Below, in pieces: positions 40,601 to 54,323 of a stretch of DNA of 64,000 bases. A model generated the notes under the pieces. The model was not told where the DNA came from. It searched no databases and saw only the letters and a program-made list of their open reading frames with translations. The translations under genes were made by a program, and so were the position numbers. Each line of letters begins with the position of its first letter. Within the stretch, counting starts at the first letter, position 1. This stretch comes from Otis tarda (taxonomy: Eukaryota; Chordata; Aves; Otidiformes; Otididae): the NCBI GenBank assembly GCA_026413225.1, contig CM048591.1, positions 43,443,303 through 43,507,302 of the forward strand, written 5' to 3'.

Positions 40601-42318
40601 TGTCTCTATAATGTGGTTATTTATTCCCAAGATAGTAAGAAGCCAAATCTAACGTCAAACAATCTCCAATTTATATCACTTTGAGGGAAATACAGATTTG
40701 GCGGAATTTTCAACTGCCGTTATGAATACTTGTTTGAACTACAGTTTCAGTTAGATGCTTTCTGAACTGAAGCCATTCCCACACAGTTCCTCTCATTTCT
40801 GAGTGTTGCTTAGGATTTGTTTAGATTTGGTTTCTTAGGCTGTCGTTCAGGGATCTGCTGTCATGTTTTTGGTGCCCACAGTCTGGAAGGCTTGTGGCTG
40901 CCTTAACAAAAGGAAAGAAATAGCTGAAAACAATGTCCATCAAGGGGAACGTGTCCCACACAAAGCAGGGAAGAATAGAAAAAAGGAGAAACAAATGGAA
41001 AAGAAACAAAAGAACCTCAATCTCAGCCTTTGGCAATGGAAGAACAATACATGACTGATTTGCTCTGATCGCTGCTGCAGGAGGACATGATTTGTCTCGT
41101 CCCTATTTTATTGTCATCAGAAGAAAAGCAACTGTTTTGCAGTGTTTGCAGTCTCCACTCAAGAGGCTGTTGAGACTGGAATAGCAATGGGATTGCCTCC
41201 AGACAGAAATGCATTGACCAGCACTGTGTGGGAAAGCTTGAAAAGCTCCTTCTTGGGTGGTAAAGCACCAGGCAAAAGCTTACAGGCTCATTCGTCATCC
41301 TCTGATTTAGAAGTGGAAGTACCCAGTTATACAGGGTTGCTTTTTCCAAGAATGTCCTTGTCATGTGCTTTTGATGCTTCAGTACGTGAAGTTCACTTAT
41401 GCAACAGGGAGTGCACAAAGGTGCTGTATCATCAGATGAGAGTAAACTGATTTGTGTTATCATTGTCCAGCAATGCTGTTCCTGTCTCTGTTGATGGTAA
41501 ATTCATGCCTCATTTTACATACTGTGTTTGCTCAGTTCGGGAGTGGACGATTTGCTACAGTGGATCTCAGAAGTAACTTTTCTGGTACCTAAATATGACT
41601 GATGCTATACCTATTAGAAACTCTTCGTCACATAAGTATCTAATAAACCTTAAGGAGTGTATTTTTTTCAGATCTTCCAACATGTAGAGATTGCCTTATG
41701 CTCTGTGACATAAAAATTAATGTCCTTTTTAAAATACTAACCCTGTCTAATAAACCAACAGATACTCCCTGTATGGCATGTCGCAGCCTCATTGACAATA
41801 ACAGCAACATATTTATATCCTCCTGTGGCAAAAACCCTCAGGACCAGGAGAGCAGAGGAGAGGGATCAGAAGCAGCTGAAAGGCAGAGGCTCACAGCTCG
41901 CCGACACCCTCAGACATTGCAGCAGAGAGCTCACACTCCTCTGTCCTGGCAGGCAATGACATGGTTTCATCATAGCATCATCAGAGGTGCCTTAGTGTCC
42001 TGCACCCAAAGTAATGACCAAAGTGCCTTTGGTACTGCCCCGAGGGCTCTGAACCCCCACTCCATTCACAGTGTGCCTGGAGAAGGGGCTGCTGCCCACA
42101 CCTCTGCAGCAGGGGAAGGGCAGAGGCAAGTTCGCTGTCCTTCAGCTCCTGCCGTCCATGGACAAACTGCCTTTGACTTCAGGTTGCATCAATTCTCTGG
42201 CCACCACTGAAGAGGTTGGATTCACGGGCTGGGCTCCTTCGGCTGCCACAGCCAGCCCCAGCAGGCATCAGACATGAAGCCCAAAAGCTCTACACTAAAC
42301 TCAGCCTTGAGGCAAGGG

Positions 42319-42380
42319 TCACAGAATCATAGAATGGTTAGGGTTGGAAGGGACCTTCAAAGGTCATCTAGTCCATCCTT
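42319..42380 (-). mobile_element. Very short CR1 LINE 3' tail
   Basis: Only about 55-60 bases of the CR1 3' end are present (CACAGAATCATAGAATGG, then GTTAGGGTTGGAAGGGACC). Over about 47 bases it differs from the copy at 53572 at only two positions, so both belong to the same or a sister subfamily. Minus orientation, extremely 5'-truncated. Confidence 0.85.
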
Positions 42381-45300
42381 ATTTTACTAGAAGGTGACTA
42401 TTTCTCATTGAAATCTGTTGCATTATGCATTATGCAGCACATTTCCTCGCTGGAATTGGTTTTGCACATTGATCATAATGTTGTGTTGCACTTTAAGGTT
42501 GCAATTTTTTGCCTCTTTTAGTGGCAGCATGTTGAAGAACCTTGAAATTGTACCACACTGAGGAACAAACACGGTGCAAAATAACATACATCTTTCAGAA
42601 ATGACGAAGAAGAGAGAAGTTTCAACTTTTCTTTGCCGTGATAGCTTTCCTCTGGAGGCCCAGTTCACAATTGATTTCCCATTTTAATCAACATGAGTCT
42701 TTCCAGCCTATTGATCTCTGTGTGTTTAGAGTTTGGCCTCAACTGCTGAAACAGAAACTGTGGTAACTGACAACATTAAACAAACTGGTAAGAGATTTAT
42801 CCTGGACTGGTAAATTTTCTTGACTACAAGATAGGATGGTTTCAGGATAGAAGAAAGCACACAGGTGTTCATTGCTTCCAGCTTTGCCTTCTCAACTTTG
42901 CAGCTTGTGTTTATTGATAGAATATGTACACAGAAATATGTGTCCCATTTCTCTGGGAAAAGCACAGAAAAGCATTGTGTATTTTTTTCTTAATAATGGA
43001 GAGAAAGTGTACAGAGAAATCTCTGAATTTTATTTGTTTTGGTCTAGTCTTGGAATGAACTCTCTGCCTGAGCATGCAGTATTTATATTTCATCATATAT
43101 AAAAGGCTGTGCTCACCCACAGTGAGTTCTTGGCCTCATTAGACCAGTTGTCCCATCCGAATGTCCATAGAAGTTTTTAAGAAATACTTTGTTATGCTTT
43201 CTCTGACCTTTCTCTATAGGTATACTGTATACAAGCATACATGTTAATATACACAATATTTTTTAGCTAAACCATCTCAAGAACTGTCTTCCTGAAACTT
43301 TGATTCTTCCTTCCATGACTGCAGCCAAAGGTTGTGCTGGGAGACATTTGAATGGCTGAGAGACTAGTGTCTGCCCTATGATAAAGAAATAAGGCAGCAG
43401 ACTGCAGGAGAGTTGTGTCAGAATGGTCCCCTGAATTTCTCTCCTCTTACAGAGGGTTTTTTTAGGTATCCCACTCAGAAAGACAAGATTAATTTAGAGA
43501 AAGGCTAAGAACAAAGCTGCTGCGGAAACATATCTTGATAGTGGGAGTTTTCATTTCTAAGAAAGAAGGGCCATTATTTAAATGGAAATGTAGTCTAAGG
43601 AAAGATAGCAATCCTGGGTTTAAATCTTTCCTAGATCTCCATGCTCTTATAAAAAGGAAAGGAAATATTAGTTTACAAGCTTGATTATAAACCCTCTGTG
43701 GTCACAAGCTGCCCATCATGCCTTGTGCTGCTTTCTGATAGCAGATCCTTAGAAGCCGTATCAGTGCTGAGCTGGACTCCGAGTTTTGCACTGCATGTTA
43801 ACTCTCTGGGTAATCAGGCTAAGAAGGCCATAGATCAAAGCCTATTTGAACACATTGAAGGCAAAATCAGCAAGCACTATTTTCTTTGTAGCTCAGGTTG
43901 TGTGATGGAACAAGCTTTATCTAACCTCATTTGTAGCAAACCTCATTGTCTTTGACAAGAGTGTATTTGGAATTAGCTTTTGGGCTGTTGCTTTTAAGTA
44001 AACTAATGAGCCATTTAATACTGTGCAAGCTAAGCATTTCTGCATCCTGATACACTTGAATTATTGAGGTTCTTGGTGTGTGGTGGTGTTGTTTCAGTTG
44101 TGCAAGCTGTAGGATGACTGTAAATAGAATTGTATTTTCGGGCTGCTAGTACTCAGTCTCATCCACAGAATGTGATTGTTTGATTCATAGGAGACAAAGC
44201 TTCTTCTCCCCTCCTCCTCAATCTGATGAAAGGTGGTGGAGCAAAGCATCAGGGGAAAAACAGTGTAAAGACTTAGGAAATGCACATTGTACCCATGAAT
44301 GCAAAAAAAAATATTAAGTATATGAATATATTCAGTCTCTTAACGTGGTGCTCTCTTAGAGCGAGATTACAGAACAAAGGAAAGGCAACGGAGACTGTTT
44401 AGCATTTTGCTTGTTACTTTAACCGGCAGCTACTCTTTATGGACAGAGTTCACTGTAGGTCCTCAGGCTTTGCTACAGGGAATACCTCCTGTGTTGCAAA
44501 CATGGAGAAAATACTCTTATCTCCAGGTGTTGCTTAAGCCAGCAAGCATGTTGTTAAGGGTGACACTGTTCTGCACATTGCATCATAAGTATAAACTCAG
44601 AGAAACAACTACCTATAAAACTAACCAGACAAGACAAAACTGAGCCAACATCACAAAGATGAAGTACATAAATCATACTCAGACAACAGGCAAAGTACAG
44701 GGAAAATACAAAAGCCCATGACTTGCATATCTCCAAGCAATAACCAGAGAGGGCTCCAGTAGGAAGTGGCACCCTATGAGACAGTGATGTGTACAAATCT
44801 CCTTCTCCCAGACACAGAGAAGGAAGGAAAGGGTGGGGGAGGAAAAAGGAAATAAAAGATAAGAAAGACAAAAAGGTAGGCTTCTTGGTCATTTACTCCA
44901 ATTAAGCCAATATTTTGCAGCTGTACTGCTCCAAAGTTCAAGCAATTAAAGTCACTACCCAGGTTTTGCCCTCCCTCTCAGCATGACTTCAGGATTTGGA
45001 TTCAGGGAGCAAAAGGATTTGGGCAAGTAGGCTTTTCTTTTGATACATGACCTGACTTGTTAAAAGCAGCAGTGTTTGATTAAGGATCTTTTTAATTGCC
45101 TTTCTGTAGGCCAATGTGTTCATCGAGCTTTCCCTCTTTTCTGCATTTCATCCTGACAGCCAACTAATCGAATATCCAGGTCAGGTTGGGGAGGGAATTT
45201 TATCCACACTCCTTTGGAGCCTCAGTGAAGAGAGCTGGAGGTCAGCATTTTGAGGCCTGGTATCTGCAGCTTTACCTGTTTGTTGTTTTGGTTTTATAGA

Positions 45301-47032
45301 TTTTAAACTGATGTTTACTATTTATTATTTCTTTAGATGTTCAGAAGGGAAGTCCTCTTGAATCACTGATGACATTTATTGAAGTCCTAATTATAAAATG
45401 TCTCCTATCTTTTGGGAGTGTGAAAGGATCAATAGAGTAAAAGACACCTGAAGAACAAAAAGCTCTTCTGGGTCACTGTTTATTTCTGTACCCATCCATG
45501 CCCCCCACCCCCAGACCCCAGCTGCTACTTATGCTGCTGGAGATATGAGGAGAAGGATTATTATGGTGCTGAGACAAGGGAAATGTAACAGGAGTGCTTG
45601 TGATTATCAAAGAGACTGGATATCCAAGAGATATCATGATTTGCATTGGTTGCTGAAAAGCAGAGGAGCCATTCTTTGGATTTTCATTGTACTAGGAGTA
45701 TTAATGTAACAGCACCAACCTTACTGAAGATGAGATGGTCCATCATAATCCAAATGGTGGGTTCTAGCACTGCTATGTCTTCCATAGGGTTTGTACACTG
45801 TATTTGTGTTAGCATAGGAATTAAACTGCAGAATCTTTCTTTGATGATTATAATTTTGTTCAGTCTGGGAGAGATTTTCAGAGCAATTACTTTTAACTCA
45901 TAGCATTCAGATCAGGATGTAAAGTTTATCGAAAGCCAGTTGTATTAAAATCTTAAGCTTCGGTTAGAAACTTCTATAGCTTCGTTAGATCTTTCTTACA
46001 ACTTTGCCATGCTTAAAGCTGAGGTTTAACTTCCATTCTTTGCATCCTTTCCACTTGCACATGATTTTTACAGGATAAGGTTCTTGTGAGTAAAATTTGG
46101 TAGCCTCTGGATAAGAATGAGGATAATAATCAGTGGAGCAATGTGCTGATGTGCAGGCATCCTGCATAGGCTGCTGTGTGAGATTAGCATCAGTTCTTCA
46201 TCTGATGGTACCCCCTGAAAGTGTCGTTCCTCCACCATAACACAAAGTGAGAGAGGACAGTCCTAGTGCGTTTACCAATTTGTACAACCACAATAATGCA
46301 ACCTTTAATGAATCATTCCATCTTCAGTGCAGCTCCTCCCTCCCCCTCCAAAGTTCTAGGGTAATAGCTGAGATTTTAACTGCACAGAAGTAAAGCTGTT
46401 CAAAAATAGAATTTTCCTCCCGTGGGAGTTTTCAGCATTTCAAAATTACTTTCTACCTTAAAATCAGAATGTAAGTTAAAGCAGAGGGCACTTGATTCAA
46501 TTTTGTCTCAAGTTTTGAATTGAAATGTTGAAATGGAAAAATGTGCATCTTCAATAAAATTTAAATAATTTTATATTTTAAAATGAAAAGTATATTTGGT
46601 CAAGTATTTCAAAATTATGGATAAGATTTTTTTGTGTGTTTTATGGGGAAAAAAAAAAGCTTTTTTTCTGCTTTGGGATGTTGAATTTAATTCTTTGTTT
46701 TAGAAAGCCAAAAAGGTAACTGAAAATCAACATTTTCCTGCTGCTGAATCTTTGAAAATTTATATTACACCATTACTATTTTTCAGTCAAATTTTTCAAC
46801 TGGCTTTATGCTGAATTCAGTGCTGTGGGAATTAACATTTTGAATGTCTTGACTTGTGTTCTATTAATATTTGGCACATTTTCCTTCATTCCTACACCTG
46901 TTTCCATTAATTTCCTTGTTGATCTTAGCTGGGAAGGGCAGGGACTCTAAAAGACAAAGTGGTTGTACGTAAGTACAAATGGCACCCAACAAGCCCAGAC
47001 CTTGGATTAAATCCATCTTGGATTAAAGGGTG

Positions 47033-47058
47033 AAACTCCACTGAAGTCAATGGAGCTT
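47033..47058. repeat. Dispersed palindromic repeat motif
   Basis: AAACTCCACTGA, AG, TCAATGGAGCTTT form a 9-bp inverted repeat with one mismatch. It belongs to the same motif family as 16464. Confidence 0.5.
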
Positions 47059-47914
47059 TAAATATTGGCACCAACAGAAAATTTGTCCCATTGAGAGCAA
47101 TTGCATTGTCACATCTTGAATGCTTTTCATTCTCATGATAAACATTACTAAAGGAGTCCCTTTTCAAACACTTATGCACTTATTATTTTCAAAACTTATT
47201 TCCTCGGAGAGATCAAAAGCTCTTCACATCACCATAGCCCATGGGAATTTCGGCATTCTGAAGTACAGCAGGTATCCAACTGCATTAAAATATTAACGCC
47301 TTTTTTTTTTTTAACCATGCTTTGGTTTTGTCATGAATCAGAAATGGTGGAATCTAATTATTTTTTTTTGATTGGAAGGAAAAACATTCCAGCAGGAAAA
47401 ATGTCACATTAAAATCAGATTACTTCCAACTAATCTATAAAAAAAATTCCCCTAGTGAAAAGGCCCCATCCCTGATTGCTTTGTATCAGTAGTGTGATTC
47501 TATAATACCATTTTTATATCATGTTTCTGGAAATTGTGGTATTATCTGTGCAGAAAATAGATTGCAGATCTCTAAAAGCCAATTGTTTTCTCCTGCTTGG
47601 CTGCACAGTAAAGCTGGAGTTTTCCCTCCTTGTATATGTTGATATTTTTCCTTAAGAGTAGAGAACAATGCAATTACTTATTATCATTTGCATGCATTAC
47701 TTCAGATCCCCAAGGTCCAAACAAGACCTCACTGTGTGAAGCATTGTGGGACTCCATAGCTGCGAATAACCCCTGCCTGAAGAGCTTTTGGGCTATGGCC
47801 CTGCTCCTGTAGCCTGGAACTAGTTGGTTGGCCTGTGGGCAGGTAACAGACCCGGGGCTTCACACACAGGGTGAAGAATGGGGGAAGGATGCTTTGTTTT
47901 CCTGTCTGCATGAC

Positions 47915-48010
47915 CAGGGAGTCCCAGGGATTAAATCCTTTGCCCCAGCTCACGCAGGAAATCTGTGGCCGACCCTGAGGCGGAAACCAGATCTCCTGCG
48001 TGGCCTCCTC
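47915..48010 (+). mobile_element. MIR-like SINE fragment (tentative)
   Basis: The order of words TTTGCCCCAGCTCACGCAGG, TCTGTGGC and GAAACCAGATCTCCTG resembles the MIR core and tail (TTGCCC...CACACAG...GTGGCAGAGC...GAACCCAGGTCTCCTG). It is GC-richer than its surroundings. Similarity is by eye; an old CR1/L3-tail relative is also possible. Confidence 0.4.
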
Positions 48011-51000
48011 GGCCCCTGACCCATCGATCCTTCCTCCCCAGTGTCATGTTGGCCTCCAGCGCAGAAACTACTACCAGAGGAATTTTCCATTGAGTTCTGC
48101 TGCTGATGAGTTTCTTTCTCACCAATAGGTGGAAACTGACAGCCCGGTTTCTCAGGTGAAACAAGGAACGGTTCTGCCATCCCAAATGAGGCAGGAAAAA
48201 CAACACGCAGAACAAGGAGTTTTCCATAAGAAACTGTACCATAGCAACTGAAAAAGACGTTGAAGCACATTATACTTTCTCAGCTTGTTGCAACCTGTGC
48301 TTTGATGCAACAGGACATCAGAAAAGTGAAGACTTGGGTTTTTTGTTTTTCTTTTCCTCACTAATTTCTTTGGCCAGGGGAGTGATTGCTTTAACTGGTG
48401 CTGCTTGATCATAATTAATTTATTGCAAAATTGTGTAACCTTTCCACATCCATCTCCAAAGTCTGTGCCAGAGCCTGTGTTCTGGCACGTATTGTCATGC
48501 TGTAGCTGGGGAGGGTGAGGGAACTACATCCGCAAACTTCCATAAGAGATCCCAAGTTTTTGAAATTATAGGATAACTAACTGAATGGGATGCAGAAATA
48601 TTTCCAGCAGGCTGGCAGCTGTGCAGTATGTGGCATTGAAATAAAGTTGAGTCACTAAGAAGTAGTGATAAATAAGCTAGCAAAAATTTCTGCTGTTTTT
48701 CTAAGCATACTCCAAATATGATTAGCCGGTGTAACAGAAAAAAAACCATCTCTGTGCAGTAACAAGTGGCTGTGACGTTGGTTTGGATATGGTCAAATTC
48801 TGGCTGTACTTGGGACAGCATTTAATTAAAAGATTGTATAAAACCTTTAAGGGAAGTCTTTGTGGGGCAGATGTTTAGCTTGTTCCTGAGCAGCTGTAGC
48901 AGGCTGCTCAGGATGTAGAAATCTAAATTAACAGGACATAAAATGCTTAAGTGAGAAAACAGCAGAAAATCTGATTAGCACTACTGATCAGCTGAGGTCT
49001 GGAGATTCCCTTTCTTTTAAGCTGGAGCAATTTAGTCATCTTCCTTTTATGTTTTTCAGAGTTCATACTGCATCCTGCCCAAATTTAATCTCTCCCTTCT
49101 GTCCCTTTTCAAGCCCATCAGCAGTTGAGTCTTGCAGTTCCCACTGGAGACAATAAACTTCATGGTGTGGATGATCCTCCTCTCCTGTGTATATGCAGAA
49201 ATGAATTACTGGGTGGAAGGCTGCAGCATATAGCATACTTGCTATGTATGTACTGTCTTTTCATTCAAACTCACAACCTGTCCAGTTTCTGAGGCAAGAT
49301 GTATCTCTTTTCTGTGAGACTGCTGGTTTCAAATGACAAGCCTGACACTCATTTGGGGAAGTTGTATCACACTCCCGCAGAGCTGGGCTTGAACTAAAAA
49401 TGCTCTACTGGAGCAGGAGTTGTCACAGCTGTCCTTAACTAGGGCTTTCAGCAAGGTCTCTATGTGAAAGCTCAGTACCTCTTGTGCAGTAGCAGGGATT
49501 ATGCAGGTTCTGGAAGCACTTGCTCCTAGCTACTGTAGCTGGCTTTCAACTTGGTTAATTATGCGCAAAAACACCTTTTAAAATAGTCTTGAGGTGAGAT
49601 TTTTTTTTTCCCAATGATGTTGCTGGGATGCTTAGCTAGAATGGCCCTCATCAGGATGCAATTTACCATTTTCGCCAGTTTCCACAACAGCTGGCATTTC
49701 TGATGCCTGCTTGAACGAAAACAATTCCAGTAGCTCTTGTTCAGAAATCTCTGTTTGTTTACATTTATGAGGGTGTGGAAAGCAAGTAGTTTTGAAGTGC
49801 TGGTTGTGGTATGTTAATCCCTGAGGGCCTGTTTATTTTTATGCAGGATGGTACATAAAAGACTGTAAACTAACAACATACAGACTGGAGTAAGCAAAAA
49901 ATTAGGGCAGTTAGCTAAGCAGCAGACCTCACATTTTCTTTTGTTCATAGCAAGTCTTTTTTTTTTTCCCCCTGTTTAAATTAGAGGATGGTGTATGTTT
50001 CTCAATTGCTTTCATCAGCAGCTTCTTTTTGCGACTGTTAATCTAGAAGAACTCCACTGAGTTTCCCAGTTTACATTTTGTGAGTAAGAGCAGGATTAGT
50101 TTCAGGGCATGCAAGATGACACTGGAGGCAATGCAAGAGAAACAGTGTTGTTGTAAAATCTTTTTTTCTGAATGTATTTTTTTCTTTCCAGTTGCTTTTA
50201 TTTTTGACTATGTTATAATGCACTTAAACTTTAAGGAGGCCAGAATCTGTAAAAATAAAAGAAAGTATTCATTGCAGCTGAATGCATATCTGAAGAGTTT
50301 TGACTTGAGATTTTGAAATAAAGAAAGTGATGGCAGCGAGGACTTTGGGCCATTGTTTTCAAAATACACCAAATAAGAACTCTGAGTACAAAACTTACAC
50401 TTTATAGCATTGTGGCATTGTCCAAATAGAAAGTAATTACTATTGTAAAAATGTCTGCTATTATGAAATAGCTAGGTAACCATTTCTGGCCTTATTTTCT
50501 AGGTGAGGGAAACAATGATAAAGAGATTCACTCAGCAGAAGCCTCATAACAGTTGTTTTCCGAAGCTTTGGTAACAAATACCTTTTAATCTCTATGGGTG
50601 TGTGTCTAGGTTTCAGAAGCAGATGATGTTGCCTCTCTATAGTTTCTCTGTAAGGAAAAAATGCAAATCAGTAATGGTTATTTTTTGCAGTTAGAGCCTG
50701 CTATATTCTTGGAACATGTGGCTGAATTAACCATTCTCTTATCAAAGAAAATGATAACAACAGGGGAAGAATAAATGCAACAGAAGCAATGGTGAAAGCA
50801 ACACACAAGCCTGTAACTTGAGAGTTGTACACACAAAAACATTGGGAAAATTACCCAATAAATCTTGAAATTGGTTTATAAATAATTATGTTAGCTTCTG
50901 ATCCTTCCTCTTTTCCTTAAAATTCTGACCAGAAGGGCAGGCCTGAAATATAGAGTCCTGGAAATTGCTTGAAGGCCATTTTGTGGATGTTGGACTACCA

Positions 51001-53563
51001 AAAGCCAAAATAGCCCTCCAGGATCGTAATGGGCTTCAGACCAGTCCCTCCTAAAAGGAGGTCTGTACTTGCCCTCCTGCTGGTCATGGTCTTGCAGGAG
51101 GCATCACAGCTTGTAAACTGGCCTGTTATTCTGCCCTGGTGACATCTTGTCTGTAGGGCTAACAATAATGCCTTGTGTTCCTCAGTGTTTTAGTTAAGTG
51201 CGGATGGCGTGCATATCAACCGACAACACCCATTTCCTTAGCCGCAAGTGCCAGTTCCGAGCGACTTGAGACAAAAATCCATCTGTTTCACTGGTAACAA
51301 TAAAAATGATGGTAATTTTTTGTATTTCTTTTACCCATAAGCACGTGAGGTATTCTGCCATTACAGTTCAACAAATGTCGCAGCCATTCGTGTTGGTTTC
51401 TGCTGCTCAAAATGCTTTCTAAGTACGTGAGTATGTAGACAGCTGGTATTTATTGCTCTGGGAGAGAACTTGAACTTCAGAAGGAAGGGGAGAAAAAACT
51501 TACATTTTGCCTGTCTTTATTCTGTGCAGACTACAGTTACTGTAAATATCATGGTGTACAGTAGTTGGAACAAAACAGTTTTGTTTTTTAAAAACAACAG
51601 TCATGTAGATGCTAGATAAGAAGAGAATTTCTCTGCTCCATGCATTTTTGGTTTCTTGCAGAGACTGCCAGAATTACATTTGCATTCACTTCAGTCTACA
51701 AGAAGTATTAAGGAAGATTCAACTGTAAGTACTTTCCACATATAAAAAGCACAGGGGAGAAAGGTGACTGTGATTTATGGTGACATCTATTAAGCTTTTA
51801 CAGAATATCATACGTGTGTACTAGCTATCACCATAAAATTAACTGGTATTAATTGGTCAGAGCTGCCAAGTCAGTCTGCTTATGAGTCTAACACTGCTCT
51901 TTAGGTCATGTTCATTATACTGACATCGTATGTCAGATCCTGAATAAAGTTCATTCAGCTGTTTCTGCCGTTCTTCTTCTTGTTTACCCTGCTATATGTG
52001 TGTGCTGCCATGAGCGAGAGTTCATGTCTCAGCAGAGGCTGGGTCTGTGTGATTTGGGAAATACATGTCTCAGGTATCTGCCCAGTGGCCGCTTCTTCAG
52101 CAGCAGCAGGGCTGTGGGAGGGCATCCTTTGATTGAATCACGCCTAGTGTTTTCCTCTTTCTTGGAAACTGACTGGAACAAAATGTTCAAACCTCTTTCT
52201 TCCTCCCTTTCCTCTTTTTTCCCCCTCCTTCTTTCTGTCTTTCACTTCCATGCCTCAAAAGGCTGTAACTGGGTTCATTATTGAGATGAATTAGCCGGTA
52301 AACTTCTATGCATTTTGCTGTGTTTAGGCAGCTCCTGTTCCTTAGTGACAGCTGCTTGGCTCAGCACACTGTAATTATCAGCTCAAAACCAAGATGCTTT
52401 TAGGTGCTGAAAGCATATTGGCAGAGGCTGAACTTGTCCTCAACCTTGTCATGGGCCACAGCTTTAAAAGATCCCATTTAGTGTTTGGTTGGTTTTGTTG
52501 TCACTATTGGTACTGGGACTCTGACTGCTCATTATCACAGTGGACCTTGTGCGAAGCTGTCGTTCTCCTGAAGGAGTACAGGTCTTTGTTTTTCATTAGC
52601 TGATGACATATCGTATTGTTAACTTTTGATTAATGTACCTGTGTTCATTCTCTTTCTCCAAAATAAAGTTTTATTGATATGTGGGAGGGGATTTACATGT
52701 GTTAGTGAAAATTTGCAAAGCCCTTATTTAAACAGGTATCTGAAAGGAACTTTATTGAGAAACAGACCTGTTGGGTTGTTGGCTGTAGTGGAACCGAGGC
52801 ACTCTTCGCTCCTACTTTAAGCCTACCTCCGTTTGGTGTGCTGACTGAGTGGCTGGTGCCTCATTGTCTGCAGCCACGGTGGCATACAGAGCATGGCATT
52901 GCCTCTGATCCACTAAAGGGCAAGTGGCCCTGGACTATATGCTGCGCAGACCAGTGGCAAGGGGATGTACCTAGCTGAGACTTTTGCTCCCTCACCAGAC
53001 TTGTTGTAGCAAAGAGTGAGGACTCCTCCTTATTTATCTGAACTGTAGAGAAACATAAGTTCAACTGATGGATAACACAATCCAGAGCTCAAGTCAGTGG
53101 AAGGAGATTTGTCATCTGTTAGCTAGATGTGTTAGTTTTCATGTTACATGAAAATAACATGAAGATCCAAGAGGGGAGAACAGAAAATACATAACTTATT
53201 TTGCAAGATAAATTATCTGGGAAAGTCCTGTTGTTCCCATTGTCAAGCCACAGCTTTTCTTTTCTCACTGTATCCATTGGGCAGGTTGGGTTTTCTATCA
53301 GGACAATTAGAATGAGCACCTATCCTACTGCTATGAAGAAAGACTCTGAAGTATTCTCAAATCCTGTGAGGCTACAGTTTAGTGTAATATACAGAGCAGT
53401 TCCAAGCAGAAGCACCACTGCTGAAGCAAAACTCAATGCAAGGGACATGACACAGTCTCATTCATGTCCTTTCATAGGATTTGGGGAAGTTATCGGACCC
53501 TGGAGAATGATAAGAAGTCACTCGGGCTGTAGAAATCTCATGACCTTTACACACAGAACTATT

Positions 53564-54315
53564 TCATAGAATCATAGGATGGTTAGGGTTGGAAGGGACC
53601 TTTAAAGGTCATCTAGTCCAACCCCTCTGCAAGAAGCAGGGACATCTCCAACTAGATCAGGTTGCTTAGAGCCCTGTCCAACCTGGCCTGGAATGTTTCC
53701 AGGGATGGGGCATCAACCACCTCTCTGGGCAACCTGTTCCACTGCTCTACAAACCTCATTGTGAAAAATATCTTCCTTAAATCAAGTCTGAATCTGCTTC
53801 CTTCTGTTTTAAAACCATTACCCCTCATCCTGTCACAGCAGGCCCTGCTAAAAAGTTTGTTCCCATCTTTCCTGTGGGCCCCCTTTAGGTACTGGAAGGC
53901 TGCTATAAGGTCTCCCCAGAGCCTTCTCTTCTCCAGGCTGAACAACCCCAACTCTCTCAGCCTGTCCTCACAGGAGAGGTGCTCCATGCCTCTGATCATC
54001 TTTGTGGCCCTCCTCTGGACTCCCTCCAGCAGGTCCACATCCTTCTTATGTTGGAGGCTCCAGAGCTGGACACAGTACTCCAGGTGAGGTCTCACCAGGG
54101 CAGAGTAGAGGGGCAGAATCACCTCCCTCGCCCTGCTGGCCACACTTCTTTTGATGCAGCCCAGGATGCCGTTGGGTTTCTGGGCTGCAAGTGCACATTG
54201 TTGACTCATTTTGAGCTTCTCATCCACCAGCTCACCCAAGACCTCCTCAGGGCTGCTCTCAATCCATTCCCTGCCCAGCCTGTATTTGTGCTTGGGATTG
54301 CCATTTGTGTTGTTA
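53564..54315 (-). mobile_element. CR1 non-LTR retrotransposon, 5'-truncated, young-looking
   Basis: About 750 bases of a CR1 element in minus orientation. On the minus strand it ends with the terminal repeats (TATGATTCTATG), preceded by the conserved 3' UTR (GGTCCCTTCCAACCCTAACC). Upstream is the C-terminal part of the reverse-transcriptase ORF. The 5' end is cut near 54315, as usual for CR1, and there is no clear target-site duplication. It is one of three CR1s in the window, all antisense to NTRK2, the orientation least likely to disturb transcription. Confidence 0.93.
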
Positions 54316-54323
54316 TCATACAA
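53652..54323 (-). pseudogene. CR1 pol (ORF2) C-terminal fragment, frame intact
   Basis: A 223-codon frame with no internal stop encodes the end of CR1 ORF2, the endonuclease/reverse-transcriptase polyprotein. Recognisable CR1 segments, in order, are [63 protein letters not shown] and [15 protein letters not shown], with the stop at 53652-53654. The apparent start Met (54321-54323) is in or beside flanking DNA, so this is not a true start. The endonuclease and the reverse-transcriptase catalytic core are missing, so it cannot be active alone. The unbroken frame suggests a fairly recent insertion. Confidence 0.9.

Noticed and set aside
41023-41463. 146-codon minus and 102-codon plus frames, considered as a DNA-transposon relic
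   Set aside because: I could find no transposase motif or terminal inverted repeats.
41698-42210. 170-codon + frame
   Set aside because: Its composition is Ser/Gln/Ala/His-rich and without motifs; it changes character midway with local GC content. No splice-supported context.
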